NCBI GenBank assembly: GCA_003455565.1 | Contig: DMQW01000396.1 | Location: forward strand, 1 to 9,419 | Direction of reading: 5' to 3' | Length of the DNA: 9,419 nt | Source of the DNA: Limisphaerales bacterium | GTDB lineage: Bacteria > Verrucomicrobiota > Verrucomicrobiia > Limisphaerales > UBA11358 | In this document: piece by piece, positions 1-6,711 of the stretch | Layout of the letters: each line of letters starts with the position of its first letter | How positions within the stretch are numbered: the stretch's first letter is position 1 | The notes under the pieces: generated by a model | Told to the model about the DNA's origin: nothing | Databases searched by the model: none | Seen by the model: the letters and a program-made list of their open reading frames with translations, nothing else | Made by a program: the position numbers and the translations under genes

Positions 1-963
1 GGCACCATGTCTCTTACCAAGGTCGGCACGGGCACGCTGACAATGAGCGGCGCAAACAACTGGTCCGGCAAGACCTTGGTGAGCAATGGCGAGTTGATCG
101 TTTCGACGGTGTTTGCAGGCAAGGGCAATTTTATAGTCAGTGACGGGGCGGCGTTGGGTGTGACCAACCTATCCGCCACTTCGGCGAGCATTTCCAATCT
201 CACTTTGGGTGTGAGCGGCCCGACGACGCTGGAATTTCAGAAAGTGTCGAGTCTGACCACGGCCTTGGTCAGCGCCTCCAATCTGACCCTCAATGGCAGT
301 TGCGTGGTCAAGATCACGGGCACGGCCGGGCTCACGATAGGCAGCACTTATCCGTTGGTCGGTTATTCCGGCAGTTTCAGTGGCAACTTTGCGAATCTAC
401 AATTGCAGACATCGGCTGGAATCAGTGGCGTGTTGGTGAGCAACTCGCAACAGATTGCTTTGAGTGTGGTAAGCATTCCATTGGCACCGACAAACTTGAT
501 GACGACGGCTGGCGATGCGCAGGCCAGCTTGAAATGGAATGCCTCGGCGGGTGCGACCGGCTACAATGTGAAGCAATCCACCGACAGGGGCGCGACTTAT
601 AATCTGATCGCCACCGTCACGGCCACCAACTATATCAACACTGGTTTGGTTAATGGCGAAGTTTACTATTACGTCGTGTCCGCAGTCTATTCCGGCGGGG
701 AAACGGCTGATTCGGTGGCGGCCAGCGCGGCACCTGTCTCCACGACGGTTCCTGAGTTGGGGATGACTTTTAACGGTTCACAGTTGCAGCTTTTCTGGCC
801 GCAAGATCATACGGGCTGGACGTTGCAGATGCAGACGAATTCGCTCAACACCGGCCTCGGCACGAATTGGGTGGGCGTGACCAATTCAACAGTCACCAAT
901 CAGTTAATAGTTCCGTTCAGTGCAACCAACGGCAGCGTTTTCTTCCGGCTTGTTTATCCATGA
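1..963 (+). CDS. C-terminal part of autotransporter-type beta-strand repeat protein with Fn3 domain
   Basis: The reading frame is open from the first base, so the gene starts left of the window; the ATG at 7 lies inside a repeat and is not a credible start. Residues 2-32 counted from that ATG (SLTKVGTGTLTMSGANNWSG...) match the autotransporter-associated beta-strand repeat (PATR/TIGR02601 style). A Ser/Thr/Gly/Asn-rich stretch follows, typical of a secreted beta-helix stalk. Residues about 161-247 form a fibronectin type III domain (starting APTNL, core YYYVVSAVYSGGE). The last ~70 residues, ending SVFFRLVYP, resemble the C-terminal module common in large secreted verrucomicrobial proteins. 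No autotransporter beta-barrel is present, so export by a classical type V route is unlikely. It is probably a large surface or secreted protein that may bind glycan. It lies 72 bases before the glycosidase operon, and its exact role is unknown. Confidence 0.8.
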   Translation, partial: GTMSLTKVGTGTLTMSGANNWSGKTLVSNGELIVSTVFAGKGNFIVSDGAALGVTNLSATSASISNLTLGVSGPTTLEFQKVSSLTTALVSASNLTLNGSCVVKITGTAGLTIGSTYPLVGYSGSFSGNFANLQLQTSAGISGVLVSNSQQIALSVVSIPLAPTNLMTTAGDAQASLKWNASAGATGYNVKQSTDRGATYNLIATVTATNYINTGLVNGEVYYYVVSAVYSGGETADSVAASAAPVSTTVPELGMTFNGSQLQLFWPQDHTGWTLQMQTNSLNTGLGTNWVGVTNSTVTNQLIVPFSATNGSVFFRLVYP

Positions 964-989
964 TTTCGCACGAATCGTGTTGAACAAGG

Positions 990-1020
990 CGGACACTAAC
1001 TGCAACAATCAACTTACAAT
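990..1020 (+). promoter_or_regulatory. possible weak promoter ahead of the glycosidase operon
   Basis: The 72-base gap between the repeat protein and the first fucosidase contains TACAAT at 1015-1020, one mismatch from the -10 consensus. CGGACA at 990-995 is a poor -35 candidate with a long 19-base spacer. The gap is AT-richer than the flanking genes. This is the only sizeable non-coding gap before the tight gene chain, so a promoter is expected near here, but the sequence match is weak. No hairpin followed by a T-run that would end the upstream transcript is visible, so read-through from the repeat-protein gene is also possible. Confidence 0.2.
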
Positions 1021-1035
1021 TATCGAACCAACAAT

Positions 1036-2580
1036 ATGACAAGACAGAGAATCCAAATCCTGCAATTGGTTGCTCCTTTCCTGGCGATAATCCAATTGAG
1101 TGCGACCATTCATTTGCGTGGGGCGGAAGTCGCCACTGCCGAAATGGCATCTTCACCACCTCGCCCGCCGGAACCAGCCGTGCGTGTTCCGAAAACGAGC
1201 ATGGGCATCACACAACTCTCCAACGAAAAGCTGGATTGGTTCCTCGACGCTAAATTCGGCATGTTCATCCATTGGGGTCTGTATTCTGGAGTGGGTCGTG
1301 GTGAATGGGTTATGCAAAATGAAGGAATCTCCCCGGAAAAATATCGTCAATACGCATATTCTGAAAGCGGTGAAGCCTACTTTGACGCCGCCGACTATCA
1401 CCCGGAAGCGTGGGCGCAGCTTGCCAAGGACGCGGGCATGAAATGGATGTGCCTCACCACGCGGCATCACGACGGGTTCAGCCTGTTCGACAGTCCTCAT
1501 CCCAATGCCTTCACCAGCATGCAAACCTTGCACCGCGACCTAGTTGCGGAATATGTCAAGGCCTGCCGCGAGGCGGGCTTGAAGGTCGGAATCTATTATT
1601 CGCCGCTTAGTTGGCGCTATCCCGGCTACTACGATGTGACCGGCACCAACTGTCTCCCCAATAAATTCGGGTATCAGACGGACCCTTCCCATGTGGAAAA
1701 TGCTCGCCTGATGAAGGAGGAAAACTATGTGAACGTCAAAAAGCTTCTGACGGCCTACGGCAAAATCGACCATATTTACTGGGATGGCGGCTGGTTGGGC
1801 CAGAAGGGTTCTGACGCCTCCGCAGCCTTTTTTCATGAGCCTGGCAAATATCTCGACCCAGCGAATCGTTGGCCAATTTCCAAGAAATATCATGACCTCG
1901 AAGAGGGCACCGGCAAGGCGCTTGGGATCATGGGCATGGTGCGAAAGTATCAGCCCGACGCGATCACCAACCTTCGCTACGGCTGGATGGGCGACATCAT
2001 CGAGGAAGAAGGTCCTCGTGAGACGACGGGGAAGATTCGTAATAGTGAGATTTGTGATAAGAATCTGACCATTCAGAACGGGGGCTGGGGCTACAACGCC
2101 AAATCCATCGCGGATGGCAACGTGATGACGCTCGATCAGTTGGTGCGCTACATGGCCAACTGCGTCGTTCGCAACATGACGTTTCTGCTGAACGTGACCC
2201 CCGACCGGCACGGCGTGATTCCCGAATTGGAACAGAAACGCCTGAAGGAAATGGGCGCATGGATGGCCAAAATGGGTGACGCGATCTACGGCACCCGGGG
2301 CGGACCGTGGGAACCCGTTGACCGGCAATACGGCTATTGCTACAAGGGATCCATCGTCTTCGTGCACCTCTTGAAGGATTACCCCGGAAAGACCTTCGAG
2401 ATGCCGCCCCTTGGAAAACTGCGCGTCAAGAAAGTTTACGAGGTTTATACTGGCAAGCCTCTTCCCTTTGAGGGTGACAGCAGTGTCACTATCCGCGACC
2501 TTGACCGGACATCCTCGCCTGCGGATTCTGTGGTCGCAGTCGTATATGACGACGAGATCCGGCGCGTCTGGTGGAAATAA
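1036..2580 (+). CDS. GH29 alpha-L-fucosidase, exported
   Basis: 514 residues, a normal length for glycoside hydrolase family 29, which releases terminal alpha-L-fucose with retention. Residues 1-30 form a signal peptide (basic start, hydrophobic 8-25, likely cleavage after RGA). The (beta/alpha)8 catalytic domain shows the family hallmarks: KFGMFIHWGLYS with H79, TTRHHDGFSLF with H144/H145/D146, the predicted nucleophile D250 in HIYWDGGW, the TNLRYGWMGDIIEEEG segment around 311-326 that may hold the acid/base, and FLLNVTPDRHGVIPE. Residues ~427-514 form a small C-terminal beta-sandwich. There is no extra carbohydrate-binding module. The ATG at 1036 places the signal peptide correctly, and no Shine-Dalgarno sequence is evident. 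It is the first gene of the tight operon, with one base separating its stop from the next start. Family assignment is firm; linkage specificity cannot be read from the sequence. Confidence 0.93.
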   Translation: MTRQRIQILQLVAPFLAIIQLSATIHLRGAEVATAEMASSPPRPPEPAVRVPKTSMGITQLSNEKLDWFLDAKFGMFIHWGLYSGVGRGEWVMQNEGISPEKYRQYAYSESGEAYFDAADYHPEAWAQLAKDAGMKWMCLTTRHHDGFSLFDSPHPNAFTSMQTLHRDLVAEYVKACREAGLKVGIYYSPLSWRYPGYYDVTGTNCLPNKFGYQTDPSHVENARLMKEENYVNVKKLLTAYGKIDHIYWDGGWLGQKGSDASAAFFHEPGKYLDPANRWPISKKYHDLEEGTGKALGIMGMVRKYQPDAITNLRYGWMGDIIEEEGPRETTGKIRNSEICDKNLTIQNGGWGYNAKSIADGNVMTLDQLVRYMANCVVRNMTFLLNVTPDRHGVIPELEQKRLKEMGAWMAKMGDAIYGTRGGPWEPVDRQYGYCYKGSIVFVHLLKDYPGKTFEMPPLGKLRVKKVYEVYTGKPLPFEGDSSVTIRDLDRTSSPADSVVAVVYDDEIRRVWWK

Positions 2581-2581
2581 A

Positions 2582-4228
2582 ATGAAACCTTCCCAAATAT
2601 TTCGGTCTCGTTACCGCAACTATTTTTTACTTGGCATCATCACCGTCTTGGCCGTTCTGCAAGCCCGCTGCGCTGAATGGCAATCGTCCGTGCCAATGGG
2701 CAATGGCCGCGCGTTCCTCTGGATTCCACCGAACTGCAAGCAGATCCGCGCGGTTGTGGTCGGACAGAACAACATGATCGAACAGGGAATTCTCGAACAT
2801 CCCATCTTTCGCAAGACGCTGGCCGACGAAAATATCGCTGAAGTTTTTATCGCGCCGCCGTTTGATTTTGTTTTTCAGTTCGACAAGGACGCCGGCGAAC
2901 GTTTCAATGACATGATGAAACGTCTCGCTTCGGTGTCCGGTTATTCGGAACTGGAGTTGGCCGCACTTGTTCCACTCGGCCATTCCGCCTGCGCGACTTT
3001 TCCGTGGAATTTCGCCGCGTGGAATCCGGGCCGCACCCTCGCGGTCTTGTCCGTCCACGGCGATGCGCCGCTTACGAAACTGACCGGCAGCGGACGACCG
3101 AATCCTGATTGGGGCAATCGTAACATTGATGGCGTTCCCGGCCTGATGGTCATGGCTGAATATGAATGGGGTGATGTCCGGCTGACGCCAGCATTGGATT
3201 TCCGAAATAAACATCCGCAAACGCCGCTGGCGATGCTGGCCGAACCCGGCAACGGCCATTTCAATTATTCCGATGACCTGGTCAAGTATCTTGCCATGTT
3301 CATTCACAAGGCCGCCCAGCAGCGGTTGCCCGCCAAAGTGCCGATCAACCAAGCACCGGTTCTCAAGCCAATTAATCCCGCGCAAGGCTGGCTGGTGGAA
3401 CGCTGGCATTTGAACCAACCGCGCACCGTCAAGCCCGCGCCATTCGCAAAATACTCCGGCGATTCAAAGGAAGCGTTCTGGTGTTTCGACAAGGAGATGG
3501 CTTGGGCAATGCAAAACTATCTGGCCGATCAACCCGGCAAACTGCCGCAACTCTTGAGCATCACCGACGGCCAGACGCCGGTGGAAAAAGGATGCGGCGA
3601 ACCGGTCACGCCGCGATTCATCCCGATGGAAGATGGAGTCACCTTTCATTTAAAGACGTCATTTCTTGATGTCGTGAGCCACAACGGGAACGCGGCGCGA
3701 TGGGCTTATCTTCCGGCCGGCTCTCCGTTGGGACACGCGCATGGTGGCGGGCCGATTGTGCTGCACAAAATTGTCGGCCCGGCGATTCAGACCGCACCAG
3801 ACACATTTCAATTCAGCATGAACCGGGTGAACTCGACTGAAGACCGGCGCAACTCCGATATTTGGGTTTGGGCCAGTCATCCCGGCGACGCGAAATACAA
3901 AAGCATCGTGCAACAGGCGATGATCCGTGTGCCGCCGTTCACCGAAGGCGCAGAGCAACACATCGCGTTTCCCGAAATTCCCGACCAGAACGCGGGAACG
4001 AAATTCATCCAACTTAAGGCCACCTCTAATTCGGGCCGCAAAGTTTATTATTACATCCGCGAAGGCCCGGCGGAAATTGAAGGCGACGTTTTGAGGTTCA
4101 CCAAGATTCCGCCGCGCGCAAAATACCCGGTGAAGGTGACGGTCGTCGTCTGGCAGCTTGGAAGTGCCGGCGATCCGAAATTGAAAACCGCCGCACCGGT
4201 GGAACGAGAATTTTTCATGACCAAATAA
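2582..4228 (+). CDS. exported alpha/beta-hydrolase-like protein with C-terminal beta domain; possible carbohydrate esterase
   Basis: 548 residues from the ATG at 2582. An in-frame ATG at 2411 would overlap the fucosidase by 170 bases and bury the signal peptide, so it was rejected. Residues 1-31 form a signal peptide (R8, R10, R12, hydrophobic 14-27, cleavage near RCA/EW). Residues ~35-250 look like an alpha/beta hydrolase: strand RAVVVGQNN, then LVPLGHSACATFPW with G133-H134-S135-A136-C137 as the nucleophile elbow, and H226 in GNGHFNYSD as the likely catalytic histidine. The elbow has Cys where GxSxG has its last Gly. The acidic residue of the triad is not clear. The rest, up to 548, is beta-rich, ending in an Ig-like module (KVYYYIREGPAEIEGDVLRF ... 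YPVKVTVVVWQ). One base follows the fucosidase stop (TAA-A-ATG). A deacetylase or glycan esterase fits the context, but no substrate is demonstrated; peptidase or a structural role remain possible. Confidence 0.72.
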   Translation: MKPSQIFRSRYRNYFLLGIITVLAVLQARCAEWQSSVPMGNGRAFLWIPPNCKQIRAVVVGQNNMIEQGILEHPIFRKTLADENIAEVFIAPPFDFVFQFDKDAGERFNDMMKRLASVSGYSELELAALVPLGHSACATFPWNFAAWNPGRTLAVLSVHGDAPLTKLTGSGRPNPDWGNRNIDGVPGLMVMAEYEWGDVRLTPALDFRNKHPQTPLAMLAEPGNGHFNYSDDLVKYLAMFIHKAAQQRLPAKVPINQAPVLKPINPAQGWLVERWHLNQPRTVKPAPFAKYSGDSKEAFWCFDKEMAWAMQNYLADQPGKLPQLLSITDGQTPVEKGCGEPVTPRFIPMEDGVTFHLKTSFLDVVSHNGNAARWAYLPAGSPLGHAHGGGPIVLHKIVGPAIQTAPDTFQFSMNRVNSTEDRRNSDIWVWASHPGDAKYKSIVQQAMIRVPPFTEGAEQHIAFPEIPDQNAGTKFIQLKATSNSGRKVYYYIREGPAEIEGDVLRFTKIPPRAKYPVKVTVVVWQLGSAGDPKLKTAAPVEREFFMTK

Positions 4229-4229
4229 A

Positions 4230-5267
4230 ATGATCTCTAAACAAACCATGAAAGCCATGACTGTTAAAAATATATTTGTCCACGCAACTCTGATCTTTGG
4301 TCTGATGATCGTCAGTGGTTGCGCCTCTGCTCAACTGATCCGGCCCACCGCAATCTGGCCGGACAACCGTGGCCAGCACATTCAGGCGCACGGCGGCGGC
4401 ATCATCAAGCTGGACGATACTTATTACTGGTTCGGCGAAGATCGTGCGAGGGACAATGAGCGCGGTCGGCGTTACGTGAGTTGTTATTCGTCCAAAGACC
4501 TCGCGCATTGGACGTTTCGCAATCAGGTTCTCAAGCTTGCCGACCCGGAAAATTTCGGACGCGGCTGGGTGCTGGAACGTCCCAAAGTTTTTTTCAACGC
4601 GAAGACGAAAAAGTTCGTGATGTATATGCACATTGACGGGCCGTTGCCGGGACAGAACGGGGGATACGGCCTCGCGCGCGTCGGCGTGGCGACATGTGAC
4701 ACGGTGGACGGCGATTATCAATACTTGAAAAGTTTTCGTCCGCTCGGACAGGAGAGCCGCGACATCGGACAATTCATTGACGATGACGGCTCAGCGTATT
4801 TGATTTTTGAAAGCCGTCCGACGAAAGGATTTTTCATCGCGAAATTGTCCGACGATTATCTCAACGTCGAAAAGGAAGTTAGTTTCATCAAAGCACCGTT
4901 GGAAGGCGGGGCGGTCGTGCATTACGACGGCCTTTATTACGTCGTGGCATCGAAGATGACGGGCTGGGCCGCGAACCCGAATGTGTATGCAACGGCGAAA
5001 TCTTTGGAAGGCCCGTGGTCGGAGTTCAGGGACATCGCGCCGCCGGAAACCAAGACTTACGGCTCGCAATCCACGATGTTGATTAAGGTCGTCGGCACAA
5101 AAACCAACACGGTGATTTTCATGGGCGACATCTGGAAACCAAGCACGCAATGGGATTCGCGTTACCTCTGGATGCCGCTGGAAATCGGCGACGGCAAGTT
5201 GCGGCTGCCCGAACCACGCGAATGGACGCTTAACATCAAGACCGGCGAGGCAGTGATTCAAAAGTAA
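4230..5267 (+). CDS. GH43-family glycosidase of the exo-beta-1,3-galactanase-like (GH43_24/34-type) group, lipoprotein
   Basis: 345 residues forming a single five-bladed beta-propeller, with no added domain visible. The N-terminus has a hydrophobic stretch ending VSGC (C31), a good lipobox, so it is probably a membrane-anchored lipoprotein. Motifs are those of the galactanase-like GH43 branch: QAHGGGIIKLDDTYYWFGE, ERPKVFFNAKTKKFVMYMH, SRDIGQFIDDDGSAYLIFES with D178 (likely pKa modulator), LEGGAVVHYDGLYYVVAS with E225 (likely general acid), TGWAANPN, YGSQSTM with Q280, and VIFMGDIW...SRYLWMPLE. The aspartate that acts as base near the N-terminus in ordinary GH43 enzymes is replaced by the QAHGGG region, as known for subfamily 24, where a glutamine is proposed as base; Q280 is the matching candidate here. 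Substrate is likely a galactan or arabinogalactan side chain (inference). Starts at 4230, 4248 or 4257 are all possible; 4230 sits one base after the previous stop. Confidence 0.85.
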   Translation: MISKQTMKAMTVKNIFVHATLIFGLMIVSGCASAQLIRPTAIWPDNRGQHIQAHGGGIIKLDDTYYWFGEDRARDNERGRRYVSCYSSKDLAHWTFRNQVLKLADPENFGRGWVLERPKVFFNAKTKKFVMYMHIDGPLPGQNGGYGLARVGVATCDTVDGDYQYLKSFRPLGQESRDIGQFIDDDGSAYLIFESRPTKGFFIAKLSDDYLNVEKEVSFIKAPLEGGAVVHYDGLYYVVASKMTGWAANPNVYATAKSLEGPWSEFRDIAPPETKTYGSQSTMLIKVVGTKTNTVIFMGDIWKPSTQWDSRYLWMPLEIGDGKLRLPEPREWTLNIKTGEAVIQK

Positions 5268-5271
5268 TCGT

Positions 5272-6711
5272 ATGAAAATGAATCCCATTATTTCTTTCAT
5301 CAAGGCCGCCGTCCTCATCGTCATTGGCTGTGTCACGGCGGCGGCATCGCTGGCGTCGGCGCAGGAAATCAAACTGGCGAAGCCCACGCCCACGCAACTC
5401 GCGTTTCAAGATCTCGAACTTGGCGTGTTCATCCACTACAGCATCGACGTATATGCTGAGCCAAGTTCCCCATCCGGTGGCACTCCGGCCTCGGCGTTCA
5501 ATCCTACCGAATTGAACGTGGAGCAGTGGGTTCTGGCGGCGAAGGCGATGGGAGCGACCTTTGCAGTGCTGACTGCCCGACACGAGGAAGGCTTCTGTCT
5601 CTGGCCTACGAAGACCACCGACTACAGCGTCAAGTCGAATCCTTACAAGGGAGGCAAGGGCGACATCGTCCGGGAGTTTGTAGATGCTTGCCGCAAGCAT
5701 GGCCTGAAACCGGGACTCTACAATCCACCCTGGATCAACCGGCACTGGGATGCCAGCCTCCCCGGCTATGTGCGGACGGCCGACCCTGCGCGACTCGACA
5801 AATTCGATGACCCGGCGCGTTATGCGCAGGTGCTCAAGACCGAGACGGAACAGCTTCGGGAATTGATGAGCAACTATGGTCCGCTCGTTTTTATTTGGGA
5901 CGATCACAATGGTCGCTCCGACAGCATCGGCCCGATTCCGTTGGGTGGAAAATTCAGAGAGTTATATGCGTCGTTGGCCAAAACCTCACACGAGCTTCAG
6001 CCGAATTGTCTTTATTTCGGACCTGACGTGGAGCACGTCGGCAATGAAGATGGGCGCGCTTGTTATCCGTTGTGGAATGCGGTGACGACCATTGACGGCA
6101 CTGATTATTCGATCAGCACGACGTTTAAGTGGAACGGCACAAACACCGGTGATCCGTTGGGCAAATTTTATCGTCCGCGCCTTGGCTCTACGACGACTAG
6201 TTTCAGCACCGGCGGCTGGATGTGGACACGACCGCGCCAGCCCCAGCCATTGGAACGTCGCATGCGAGTTTACTATGAAACGATTGGGCGCGGAGCTGGC
6301 ATCCTTGTGAACCTGACTCCGGACAGACGCGGGCTTGTGCCGGAAGACCTCGTGGCTGCGGCAAAAGAAATGGGCGATGAGATCAAACGCCGTTTCTCCA
6401 ATCCGCTCGCGCAAACCAACGGGACGGGTCCGGTGCATACGCTGAAGTTTGCGGCTGCGCAAACATTCGATCACATCGTCACGATGGAAGATTTACGCGA
6501 TGGACAAAAAATCTCGAACTACACGATCAAGGCACAAATAGACGGCGAGTGGAAAACCATCGTCAAGGGACAGACGATCGGACACAAACGGATTGATCAA
6601 TTTACTCCCGTCACCGCCACAGCGGTTCTTTTCACTTGCACCGAATCAATCGGGCAACCAGTCGTTGTGCGCAACTTGGCGGTGTTCAACACCGCAGCCA
6701 AAACCCCATGA
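5272..6711 (+). CDS. divergent GH29-like alpha-L-fucosidase with C-terminal beta-sandwich, exported
   Basis: 479 residues. The signal peptide spans 1-30 (hydrophobic 9-22, cleavage after LASA); VIGC at 17-20 is an alternative lipobox, so anchoring is uncertain. The catalytic domain has GH29 order: DLELGVFIHYSIDVY with H55, LTARHEEGFCLWPTKTTDYS (104-106 HEE), CRKHGLKPGLYNPPW, LVFIWDDHNG with D210/D211 at the nucleophile site, FGPDVEHVGNEDG with E259, and GAGILVNLTPDRRGLVPE. Residues ~388-475 form a beta-sandwich like the discoidin-type domain of GH29 subfamily B (alpha-1,3/1,4-fucosidases). It differs from the first fucosidase: HHD becomes HEE, FIHWG becomes FIHYS, and WDG becomes WDDH. The two genes are therefore distant paralogues and not a recent duplication. 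It starts four bases after the GH43 stop, and its TGA overlaps the next ATG. Fold is firm; activity on fucose specifically is less so. Confidence 0.82.
   Translation: MKMNPIISFIKAAVLIVIGCVTAAASLASAQEIKLAKPTPTQLAFQDLELGVFIHYSIDVYAEPSSPSGGTPASAFNPTELNVEQWVLAAKAMGATFAVLTARHEEGFCLWPTKTTDYSVKSNPYKGGKGDIVREFVDACRKHGLKPGLYNPPWINRHWDASLPGYVRTADPARLDKFDDPARYAQVLKTETEQLRELMSNYGPLVFIWDDHNGRSDSIGPIPLGGKFRELYASLAKTSHELQPNCLYFGPDVEHVGNEDGRACYPLWNAVTTIDGTDYSISTTFKWNGTNTGDPLGKFYRPRLGSTTTSFSTGGWMWTRPRQPQPLERRMRVYYETIGRGAGILVNLTPDRRGLVPEDLVAAAKEMGDEIKRRFSNPLAQTNGTGPVHTLKFAAAQTFDHIVTMEDLRDGQKISNYTIKAQIDGEWKTIVKGQTIGHKRIDQFTPVTATAVLFTCTESIGQPVVVRNLAVFNTAAKTP

Noticed and set aside
969..979. CACGA-A-TCGTG palindrome after the repeat-protein stop, as a terminator or operator
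   Set aside because: The loop is only one base, the stem is too short, and no T-run follows; it may be chance.
1540..2367. 275-codon minus-strand open frame
   Set aside because: It is a shadow of the conserved GH29 catalytic domain, with low-complexity Val/His/Arg composition and no motif.
2411..2581. 5' extension of the alpha/beta hydrolase gene to an ATG at 2411
   Set aside because: It would overlap the fucosidase 3' end by 170 bases and move the signal peptide 57 residues inward; the ATG at 2582 gives a normal signal peptide.
5324..5515. Arg-rich 63-codon + frame inside the second GH29
   Set aside because: It is an out-of-frame shadow of the signal peptide and catalytic domain coding region, with a composition produced by GC-rich codons.
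6636..6707. 5' extension of the beta-helix gene to an ATG at 6636
   Set aside because: It lies within the preceding GH29-like gene and adds 24 residues before a clear signal peptide; 6708 gives a standard ATGA overlap.
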